The notes under the pieces are model-generated. The model was not told where the DNA came from. It saw only the letters and a list, made by a program, of their open reading frames with translations, and did not search any database. A stretch of 64,000 nucleotides of DNA from Kocuria rosea subsp. polaris (GTDB lineage Bacteria > Actinomycetota > Actinomycetes > Actinomycetales > Micrococcaceae): the NCBI GenBank assembly GCA_023896275.1, contig MLDA01000001.1, positions 149,559-213,558 of the forward strand, read 5' to 3'. Below are positions 8,702 through 15,668 of the stretch, piece after piece. Both the position numbers and the translations under genes were made by a program. Each line of letters opens with the position of its first letter. Position 1 is the stretch's first letter.

Positions 8702-10520
8702 CCGCATCGCGCTGGCCTCGCGGGTTCTCGCGGGGCTGGCGCTGCTCACCGTCGTCGGGGCGCTGCCGTGGCTCTCGCAGCGGGATCCGGCGCACTCGGT
8801 GCTGCGGGCCCGCTACGCGGAGCTCGAGCCGACGCCGGAGGCGCTCGCCTCCATCCGCGCCGAGCTCGGGCTCGACGGCGGCCCGATCGCCATCAGCGCG
8901 CGCTGGTGGGCGGACGTGCTGCGCGGGGACCTGGGCGTCTCGTGGGTCTCGGGCGGGCCGATCGCCCCGGGTGTGTCGCAGGCGGTGGGCGTCTCCGCGA
9001 CGCTGACGCTGTTCGCGATGCTGGTCACGGCGCTTGTCGCCGCGGCCCTGGTGGCCCCCGTGCTGACCTCGATCGCCCGCGACCGCCCGGTGCGCGGCTC
9101 GGGCCCGGTCGGCGTCGCGCTCACGGCGCTGCCGGAGTTCCTGCTGGCCAGCGGGTTCCTGGTGATCGTGGCGGTGCAACTGCGCTGGCTGCCACCCTAC
9201 GGCTGGACCGGCCTGGACACCGCGATCCTGCCGGCCCTGGCCCTGGGCATCCCGGCCGGCGGCCTCTTCGGGCGCCTGCTCGGCGACGCACTGGCCGGCT
9301 CCTCCCGCGAGACGTGGGTGCAGGTCTGGCGCCTGGCCGGGGCGCGGCGGCGGGTCATCTTGCCGGCGGTGCTGCGCCGGGCGGCGGCCTCCGTGGTCGA
9401 CCAGCTGGGGCTCATCGTCATCGGAGTACTCGGCGGCGCGGTCGCCGTGGAGCAGATCTTCGCGATCCCGGGGCTCGGCCGCTACCTGCTGGGCGCGGCC
9501 AACGCCCAGGACCTGCCGGCGCTGCAGGCCGGCGTGCTCGCGATGGCGGCGGCCGCCGTCGTCATCGGCGTGATCGCCTCGGCCGCACGGCTGTGGCTGC
9601 TCGGCGGGCCGCTGCCGGCGGGCGCGGTGTCGCCGCCGCCGGAGCGGCCGCACGGGGACCGGCTGGCGCAGTGGACGTTTGGGATCGGGTGCGCGCTGCT
9701 GGCGCTGCTGCTGGTGGCCGGGCTGCCGCGGGACCCGTTCGAGGTCGCGCACGCGCGCTTGGCCGCGCCGTCGTGGGAGCTGCCGTTCGGCGCGGACGCG
9801 AGCGGGCGGGACCTGCTGGCCCGCGTGGCGCACGGGGCGCTCGGCACGCTGGTGCCGGCGCTGGGGATCGTGCTCGCAGCGATCGCGATCGGCTTGGTGC
9901 TGGCGTTCATCCCGAACGCGGTGCGCGGCCCGATCGAGGTCGCCAACGCGACCCCGCCGATCATCGCGGGTGTGGTGATCGCGGCGCTGGCCGGCCCGAC
10001 GATGGGCGGCGCGGCCGCGGCCGTGCTCTGGGTGAGCTGGCCGCCGCTGGCCTCGCACGCGGTGGCGCTCGTCGAGGAGGCGAAGGCGATGCCACACGTG
10101 AAATGGCTACCACTGGCGGGCGTGCGACCCTTCGAGGTCATGGTCCGGCACGTCGTGCCGGTCGTGGCGCCGGCGCTCGCGCGGCACGGGATGCTGCGCC
10201 TGCCGGGCGTGGCCCTGGCGCTGGCTTCGCTGGGTTTCCTGGGCCTGGGCGCGCAGCCGCCGGCCCCGGAGTGGGGTCGACTGCTGGCCGAAGGTATCGA
10301 CTACGTCGAGCGCGCTCCGTGGACGACGGCGGCCCCGGCCGCATCGCTCATCCTGATCTCGGTCATCGCGGTGGCTGCGGCGTCGCTGCAGGGCTCGCGG
10401 ATCACGCTCCCGCGCCGGCGAGGCGATGCCAAGAGTTCACGACCGAACGACGACGCTGGCCCGCCTGCCTCCGACGGTGGCGTTCCCGCGCCGATTGATC
10501 CGGCGGCTCATTCACGCTGA
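8685..10520 (+). CDS. Fused two-domain ABC permease (DppB-DppC / NikB-NikC type)
   Basis: This 611-residue inner-membrane protein carries two BPD_transp_1 permease domains in one chain, normally encoded as two genes. The first half (about residues 15-315) has the long N-terminal extracytoplasmic loop of B-type subunits and an EAA-type loop (TWVQVWRLAGARRRVILP). The second half (about 335-580) shows the C-type entry SWELPFGADASGRDLLARV and its own EAA loop (EEAKAMPHVKWLPLAG). A Pro-rich linker joins the halves (PAGAVSPPPERP). It starts at TTG 8685, overlapping the binding-protein gene by 17 nt, with GGAG 7 nt upstream. The C-terminal ~35 residues are a disordered tail. Its 3' end overlaps the convergent RhuM gene by 13 nt. 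Confidence 0.85.
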   Translation: MIHRASRIALASRVLAGLALLTVVGALPWLSQRDPAHSVLRARYAELEPTPEALASIRAELGLDGGPIAISARWWADVLRGDLGVSWVSGGPIAPGVSQAVGVSATLTLFAMLVTALVAAALVAPVLTSIARDRPVRGSGPVGVALTALPEFLLASGFLVIVAVQLRWLPPYGWTGLDTAILPALALGIPAGGLFGRLLGDALAGSSRETWVQVWRLAGARRRVILPAVLRRAAASVVDQLGLIVIGVLGGAVAVEQIFAIPGLGRYLLGAANAQDLPALQAGVLAMAAAAVVIGVIASAARLWLLGGPLPAGAVSPPPERPHGDRLAQWTFGIGCALLALLLVAGLPRDPFEVAHARLAAPSWELPFGADASGRDLLARVAHGALGTLVPALGIVLAAIAIGLVLAFIPNAVRGPIEVANATPPIIAGVVIAALAGPTMGGAAAAVLWVSWPPLASHAVALVEEAKAMPHVKWLPLAGVRPFEVMVRHVVPVVAPALARHGMLRLPGVALALASLGFLGLGAQPPAPEWGRLLAEGIDYVERAPWTTAAPAASLILISVIAVAAASLQGSRITLPRRRGDAKSSRPNDDAGPPASDGGVPAPIDPAAHSR

Positions 10521-11563
10521 CCGTCGGCCGGGTCGTCTATGTCGACTGTCTCCACGAATCGGTCGAAGTCGCTCCTGTATCGAGCATCCTGGACCACCCG
10601 GAATGCCTCGAATTCGCTGAATGCATGCTCATCGGCGACAGACTTGGAGATGCCTCCAGGCCCTTCGAGCACGGCTCGATCGTCGAACTCGAGGAACGCG
10701 TCGAGCCGACGGGCCCAATCCTCCATGGTCATGGGGATCTTTCGTCGTGCCCGGTTCTCTGCCAGGTCGAGGAACGAGTTGACGGTCCGGCCCAGATCCT
10801 CGAGTTCTTCCTGCGACAGGTAGTTCTTGCCTACCGTCACGTCACGACGGAGGACCTTGCCATCGGGCGCGTTTTCCCAACTGGTCAGGCCCATCTGCGG
10901 TTTCGTGCGGTCCGCCCGGTCCACGATTAGTTCGGCGGCCGTGCGACCGTGGATGGCGAAATGGAGCTTGTTCTGGACCGTGGCGAAGAACTTTTTGGTT
11001 GAGGGCGCATCCGCGTTGTAGTCGACACTCGTCGCGTAGATGTCCGTGACCTTCTGATAGAAACGGCGCTCGGATAGCCGGATCTCGCGGATTTCCGCCA
11101 GCAGCTTCTCGAAGTAGTCTTCGCCCAGGAACGACCCGTTCTCCATGCGCTGCCGATCCAGCACGTACCCCTGGATCGCGTAGTCCCTCAGCACCGACGT
11201 CGCCCACTGCCGAAATTGGGTGGCGCGAACGGAGTTGACCCGATACCCGACGGAGATGATCGCGTCGAGGTTGTAGTGGTCGATGCTTCGCTCGACTTCT
11301 CGCTGGCCCTCACGACGAACTATCCGGAATTTCCGGATAGTTCGATCGGCACCGAGCTCGCCGGATTCGAAGACGTTCTTCAGGTGTTCACTGACGGTGC
11401 GGACATCGACGTCGAAGAGCTCGGCCATGAGCTTCTGGGTCAGCCAGACCGTCTCGTCCTCGTACCTCGCCTCGAGGGTTGATTCGCCGCCCTGAGCGGT
11501 GAACGTCAGAAACTCAACGGTACTGTTTCGGATCCGAGTCTCGTTGCCGTCCCTTGCTGCCAT
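10508..11563 (-). CDS. rhuM: RhuM-family protein (COG3943)
   Basis: This 351-residue protein starts at ATG 11563, with GAGGTGG 8 nt upstream. The N-terminal half contains the signature of the RhuM family: VWLTQKLMAELFDVDVRTV as a helix-turn-helix-like element, then the invariant DHYNLDAIISVGYRVNS and FRQWATSVLRDYAIQGY. The second half (FYQKVTDIYATSVDYN, then FAIHGRTAAELIVDRAD) is also family-typical. RhuM was named from a Salmonella pathogenicity island. The proteins are common in phage-defence and toxin-rich islands, but their activity is unknown. Here it lies next to a broken vsr gene, supporting a decayed defence-island setting. It converges on the metal-transporter operon. Confidence 0.85.
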   Translation of the reverse strand: MAARDGNETRIRNSTVEFLTFTAQGGESTLEARYEDETVWLTQKLMAELFDVDVRTVSEHLKNVFESGELGADRTIRKFRIVRREGQREVERSIDHYNLDAIISVGYRVNSVRATQFRQWATSVLRDYAIQGYVLDRQRMENGSFLGEDYFEKLLAEIREIRLSERRFYQKVTDIYATSVDYNADAPSTKKFFATVQNKLHFAIHGRTAAELIVDRADRTKPQMGLTSWENAPDGKVLRRDVTVGKNYLSQEELEDLGRTVNSFLDLAENRARRKIPMTMEDWARRLDAFLEFDDRAVLEGPGGISKSVADEHAFSEFEAFRVVQDARYRSDFDRFVETVDIDDPADGQRE

Positions 11564-11687
11564 GCCGTCGCCACCTCTTACGCCCGAACGTTCATCTTCA
11601 CCCAACCGTAGTCTGCACGTCCCACATCTTGGTTCGGAACCCACCCACGGTCACCGGCACGACGGCGCTGGCCGTGGCCGCACTCGG

Positions 11688-11966
11688 CTAGGGAATATGA
11701 GACGTGCCGCCGAAGTCCTCGACGATTCGGGCCACGACGTTGGCGTCGAGCTTGGGCTCCCAGTAGTCGGCGTTGCGCTTCGGGTGCGTGCCGTGGACGG
11801 GACAGCGGTGCCAGAAGCAGCCGTCGATGAACACCGCGATCCGCCGCCGGGTGAAGACGACGTCGGCACGGCGCCGGTTGGAGAGCATCGAACGCCGAGT
11901 GCCCTCCGACGTCGCCCACGACTCGGCCATGCCTCCAGCGTACGACGACGGCCGATACCGAACCAT
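11688..11966 (-). pseudogene. vsr: Collapsed very-short-patch repair endonuclease (vsr) remnant
   Basis: The 92-codon frame carries unmistakable Vsr pieces: an N-terminal ESWATSEGTRRSML, then RRRADVVFTRRRIAVFIDG with FWHRCPVHGTHP and KRNADYWEPKLDANV. Compared with full Vsr proteins (about 130-150 residues), the ~35 residues between the N-terminal Ser/Arg segment and the RADVVF strand are missing. The FWHGCP motif reads FWHRCP. After LDANV the usual C-terminal helix (GWTVLRFWEHE) is replaced by an unrelated short tail. The deletion keeps frame and may have arisen between CGCCGG-rich Arg-codon repeats. Vsr repairs T:G mismatches from cytosine methylation, and no DNA methyltransferase gene is visible nearby. 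It is probably non-functional. Confidence 0.75.
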
Positions 11967-12028
11967 CTGTCAAAACCTGGCGGCGGACTACCCAGCCGTC
12001 GAATCAACCAGTGCGATCGTTGTATCCC

Positions 12029-13153
12029 CTACACGGGCTGGTGACGTATCAGCCGGGCCGCCGTCTTCACGAGCATCAGGACCAGCAGCAGGATGCCCAC
12101 GTAGCCGTTGACGACGTAGACAAGATTAACCATCTGCGAGAACGGCAGGACGAGGCCGATCAGCGTGCCGGCGGCGGCCAGCCCCAGCGTCGCCGCCTTG
12201 TAGGCGCGCGTCTTCTCGGTCAGGAACCGCGAGGAGACGGTCCAGAGCAGCGGCACCGCCGTCGTATAAATGCCGGCAAGGATGATGACCGAGAAGCCCG
12301 AGGCCAGCAGCGGGCTGAAGTCGGAGGCGAGGACCAGCATCGGGATCTCGGTCCCATTGACCCGGGAGATGCTGGCGAGCAGGCCCAGTCCGACGACGAT
12401 GCAGGCGAGCGAGAACGCAATGCCGCCGATGAGGCCGCCGGTGGATGCCTCGCGCCGGCTGCGCGCCGTCGTGCCCAGCGCGGTCAGGAAGGCCGCCAAC
12501 CACAGCATGCAGAACCCTACGTAGGACAGCCCCGCGAGGAACCAGCTGCTGGAAGCCTGCGTCAGCTCGAGCGTCGGAAGCAGGGCATTGCCACCGGCGA
12601 CGCCGTCCGCGCCACGGATCAGACCGAGGATGCCGAGAGCGACGGCGATGACGACGATGAGCGGCCCGATCTTGCCAATGACGTCGACCAGCCCGCGCAG
12701 CCCGAACCACACGGTCAGGCCGACGGCGACGGCCAGCCCGATGCCGCCCAGGTACTTCGAGAGCCCGTAGTGCTCCTGGAAGACGGCGCCGGAGCCGGCA
12801 ACCATGACGGTGAAGCTGAGGAAGACGAAGAGGATCGAGAAGTAGTCGAAGAACGTGCCCAAGTGCCGGCCGCAGTAGTAGTGAAAGATGCGCGAGGGGC
12901 GATCGAACTTCTCCGCCTGACCGACCGCGAGGAGCTCGACGCAGACGTAGGTCATCAGGACGAGGACCAGCAGCCCGGTGCCGAAGAGGCCCGCGTAACC
13001 GTAGGACGTGAAGTACTGCAGGATCTCCTGCCCGGTGGCGAAGCCGGATCCGATGAGGAAGGCGATGATGGCCCCGGCAAAGGTGAGGGCGCGCGGGATG
13101 ATGCGGGTTCGAGCGGTTTTCGGGCGGATTCGGGTCGGCGCGGCGTCAGTCAT
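12029..13153 (-). CDS. YkvI-like membrane transporter (COG3949)
   Basis: This 374-residue protein has about ten TM segments. The opening TM carries GAIIAFLIGSGFATGQEILQ, the unwound-helix motif (GxGxATGQE) of the YkvI/COG3949 group, which has a LeuT-like fold related to sodium-coupled amino-acid carriers. The ATG at 13153 is preferred over an upstream in-frame ATG at 13192 because the latter adds only an unlikely leader; a GGAAG lies upstream. It is divergent from the aminotransferase/dehydrogenase pair across a 216-bp region containing an ATATAT inverted repeat. The protein may therefore import the amino acid or keto acid those enzymes process. The substrate is not known. Confidence 0.75.
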   Translation of the reverse strand: MTDAAPTRIRPKTARTRIIPRALTFAGAIIAFLIGSGFATGQEILQYFTSYGYAGLFGTGLLVLVLMTYVCVELLAVGQAEKFDRPSRIFHYYCGRHLGTFFDYFSILFVFLSFTVMVAGSGAVFQEHYGLSKYLGGIGLAVAVGLTVWFGLRGLVDVIGKIGPLIVVIAVALGILGLIRGADGVAGGNALLPTLELTQASSSWFLAGLSYVGFCMLWLAAFLTALGTTARSRREASTGGLIGGIAFSLACIVVGLGLLASISRVNGTEIPMLVLASDFSPLLASGFSVIILAGIYTTAVPLLWTVSSRFLTEKTRAYKAATLGLAAAGTLIGLVLPFSQMVNLVYVVNGYVGILLLVLMLVKTAARLIRHQPV

Positions 13154-13195
13154 GGAGGGGTCTACTTCCAGAGAAAGGGGTTGCGTCGGCAACTG

Positions 13196-13210
13196 ATATA
13201 TGAGATATAT
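13196..13210. promoter_or_regulatory. ATATAT inverted repeat in a divergent promoter region
   Basis: ATATAT, GAG, ATATAT form an inverted repeat in a strikingly AT-rich 40-bp island between two divergent GC-rich genes. The length and sequence fit a GntR/FCD-type operator, but no regulator gene is adjacent. It probably overlaps promoter elements of the YkvI-like gene (start 13153) and the aminotransferase gene (start 13370). Confidence 0.45.
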
Positions 13211-13369
13211 TTGTAAGATATTTCACAGGCTCGGGCCAGTCAACCATGAGGCGGATTGCGTCCGGCGCACCCGGCCGCCGTCGTCCGACAACAGGGCCGG
13301 GGCCCGAGATATCAACCCAGCACCAGCCCTTGGCCAGCCCGAGGTCCGATCGATGAGGAGTGGATCCGT

Positions 13370-14569
13370 ATGCCGCAGCTTGCGCACCGGCTCGAACGTC
13401 TAGGCACTGAAACCGCCTTCAGCGTCGCCCAGGCCGCCGCCGCCTGGAAGGCGAAGGGGAACGCCGTGTACCCCTTCCACCTCGGCGACATCAACATCCC
13501 GACCGCCCCGCACATCGTCGAGGCGATGAACCAGGCGATCGCCGACGGCTACACCGGCTACTGCCCGGGCCCCGGCATCCCGCAGCTGCGCGAGGCCCTG
13601 GCCGAGGACATCGGATCCCGCCGCGGCATGGAGTTCACAGCGGACAACGTCGTCGTCATGACCGGCGGCAAGCCCGTCATCACCAAGTTCCTGCAGACCG
13701 TGATGAACCCGGGGCAGGAAGTGCTCTACCCCAACCCCGGCTTCCCGATCTACGAGTCGCAGATCGAATACCTCGGCGGCACGGCCGTGCCCTACGGCTA
13801 CGTGCCCACCGACTCGGGCTTCGCGATCGACATCGAGGCCATCCGCGCCTCGATCACCGAGAACACCACGGCGATCATCTACAACGACCTGCAGAACCCG
13901 ATCTCGGCCGAGTCGACCGACGCGGAGCGCGAGGCCGTCGCACAGCTCGCCATCGAGCACAACCTCTGGGTCCTCTCCGACGAGGCCTACTTCGAGACCC
14001 GCTACGAGGGCACCTCGAAGTCGATCGCCGCGCTGGACGGCATGGCCAAGCGCACAGTCATCCTCTACACGTTCAGCAAGAAGTTCGCGATGACCGGCTC
14101 GCGCCTGGGCTGCGCCGTCGCGCCCGTCGAGATCGCCAGCGTCATGAGCAAGTTGAACACCAACGACGAATCCTGCACCACCCACTACGTGCAGTGGGCC
14201 GGCATCGCCGCCCTGCGCGGCACGCAGGAACCGGTCAAGGAGATGCTGGAGACCCTCAAGGAGCGCCGCGACGTCACGTGCGAGATCCTCAACTCCATCC
14301 CGGGCTTCTCGGTCGCCGTCCCGCAGTCGACGTTCTACCTGTTCCCGGATGTCACGGAGGCGATGGAGCGCAAGGGCTTCGTCAACGTCGGCGACTTCGC
14401 CACTGCGGCCCTGGAGAACACCGGCGTGTCCTTCTGCACGCGCGAACACTTCGGCCGGCGCCTGCCCGGCGAGGACCGGCAGTACATCCGTCTGGCCTAC
14501 TCTGGCATCGAGACGGACGCAATCCGCGAGGGCCTCGGCCGTCTGCGCGAATGGATCGAGGAGTCATGA
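13370..14569 (+). CDS. PLP-dependent class I/II aminotransferase
   Basis: This 399-residue fold-type I aminotransferase starts at ATG 13370 with GAGGAG 9 nt upstream. Visible hallmarks are GYTGYCPGPGIPQLREAL near the N-terminus, an NPGFPIYESQIEYLGG stretch, YNDLQNPISAE in place of the common NPxNPTG, LSDEAYFETRYEG with the conserved Asp that binds the pyridine nitrogen, and TFSKKFAMTGSRLG carrying the Schiff-base lysine. The closing Arg for the substrate carboxylate is in QYIRLAYSG. It resembles aspartate/aromatic aminotransferases of the AspC-I gamma group. Its stop overlaps the ATG of the dehydrogenase gene (ATGA), so the two probably act in sequence: amino acid to 2-oxo acid, then to 2-hydroxy acid. 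Confidence 0.85.
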   Translation: MPQLAHRLERLGTETAFSVAQAAAAWKAKGNAVYPFHLGDINIPTAPHIVEAMNQAIADGYTGYCPGPGIPQLREALAEDIGSRRGMEFTADNVVVMTGGKPVITKFLQTVMNPGQEVLYPNPGFPIYESQIEYLGGTAVPYGYVPTDSGFAIDIEAIRASITENTTAIIYNDLQNPISAESTDAEREAVAQLAIEHNLWVLSDEAYFETRYEGTSKSIAALDGMAKRTVILYTFSKKFAMTGSRLGCAVAPVEIASVMSKLNTNDESCTTHYVQWAGIAALRGTQEPVKEMLETLKERRDVTCEILNSIPGFSVAVPQSTFYLFPDVTEAMERKGFVNVGDFATAALENTGVSFCTREHFGRRLPGEDRQYIRLAYSGIETDAIREGLGRLREWIEES

Positions 14570-15525
14570 GCAAGGTAGTTGTCACCGGACGCGTGCCCGA
14601 GGCCGCGTTGGAAATGCTGCGTGCAGAGCACGACGTCGACGCGTGGGATGGGTCCGAATCGATCGGTCGCGATGAGCTGCTCTCGCGCGTCGCCGGCGCG
14701 GACGCCGTCGTCAGCCTGCTGACCGAGCGGATCGATGGTGAGCTGCTCGACGCCGCCGGCCCGCAGCTGAAGGTCGTCGCCAACGTGGCGGTGGGCTACG
14801 ACAACATCGACGTTCCGGCGTGCCGCGAGCGCGGGGTCGTGGCCACCAACACTCCCGGCGTTCTGACGGAGGCGACGGCTGACATCGCGTTCGGCCTGAT
14901 CCTCATGGCCACGCGCCGGCTCGGCGAGGGCGAGCGGCTGATCCGCTCCGGCGAGGCCTGGAAGTGGGGCATGTTCTTCCTGCTCGGCAGCGGCCTGCAG
15001 GGCAAGACCCTCGGGATCGTCGGCATGGGCGGCATCGGCCAGGCGACAGCGCGCCGGGCCAAGGCCTTCGGCATGGAGATCGTCTACCAGTCGCGCAGCG
15101 AGATCGACCCGGCGATCGCCGAGGAGCTGGGCGCCCGCCGCGTCGACCTGGACGAGCTGCTGACGGTGTCCGACGTCGTCTCCATCCACTGCCCGTACGG
15201 GCCGGCCACGCACCACCTGATCGGCGACGAGCAGCTGGCCGCGATGAAGGAGACCGCATACCTGGTGAACACCGCGCGCGGGCCGATCGTCGACGAGGCC
15301 GCCCTGGCGGCCGCGCTCCGTGCCGGGCTCATCGCCGGCGCCGGGCTGGACGTCTTCGAGAAGGAGCCGACGGTCCACCCGGACCTGCTGGAGCTCGATA
15401 ACGTGGCGCTCGTGCCGCACCTGGGTTCGGCCACCGTAGAGACGCGCACCGCAATGGCGACGCTCGCGGCCTCGAACGCTTTGGCCGTACTTGCCGGCGA
15501 AGAACCGCCGACGCAGATCAGCTGA
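14566..15525 (+). CDS. D-2-hydroxyacid dehydrogenase (glyoxylate/hydroxypyruvate reductase-like)
   Basis: This 319-residue NAD(P)-dependent oxidoreductase reduces 2-oxo acids to D-2-hydroxy acids. Seen in order: the substrate-side NVAVGYDNIDVPAC motif, the Rossmann GMGGIGQATA, a YQSRSE turn after beta-2 (Ser-Arg suggests NADP preference), and the catalytic triad Arg in NTARGPIVDE, Glu in VFEKEP and His in VPHLGSAT. Length is normal for the GhrB/GyaR group. The gene overlaps the aminotransferase stop by 4 nt, and a strong terminator follows 15 nt after its stop. Together with the aminotransferase it forms a two-step amino-acid-to-hydroxy-acid module. Confidence 0.9.
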   Translation: MSKVVVTGRVPEAALEMLRAEHDVDAWDGSESIGRDELLSRVAGADAVVSLLTERIDGELLDAAGPQLKVVANVAVGYDNIDVPACRERGVVATNTPGVLTEATADIAFGLILMATRRLGEGERLIRSGEAWKWGMFFLLGSGLQGKTLGIVGMGGIGQATARRAKAFGMEIVYQSRSEIDPAIAEELGARRVDLDELLTVSDVVSIHCPYGPATHHLIGDEQLAAMKETAYLVNTARGPIVDEAALAAALRAGLIAGAGLDVFEKEPTVHPDLLELDNVALVPHLGSATVETRTAMATLAASNALAVLAGEEPPTQIS

Positions 15526-15539
15526 TCCCACGCGCCGTC

Positions 15540-15575
15540 ATCGTGCCCGGTCCTCGCTGCGGGGCCGGGCACGAT
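15540..15575. terminator. Hairpin terminator after the aminotransferase/dehydrogenase pair
   Basis: Eleven-base perfect arms, ATCGTGCCCGG and CCGGGCACGAT, flank a 14-nt interior. It lies 14 nt after the dehydrogenase stop and separates this operon from the lower-GC OLD-family island. Confidence 0.85.
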
Positions 15576-15668
15576 GTGATCAGCCGGGTGGTCGGTCCCG
15601 CCAATCTCAGGCCAGCGCGCCACTGACGTCAACATCATGACCGCATAAAACTAAGCGCACCGAAACTC

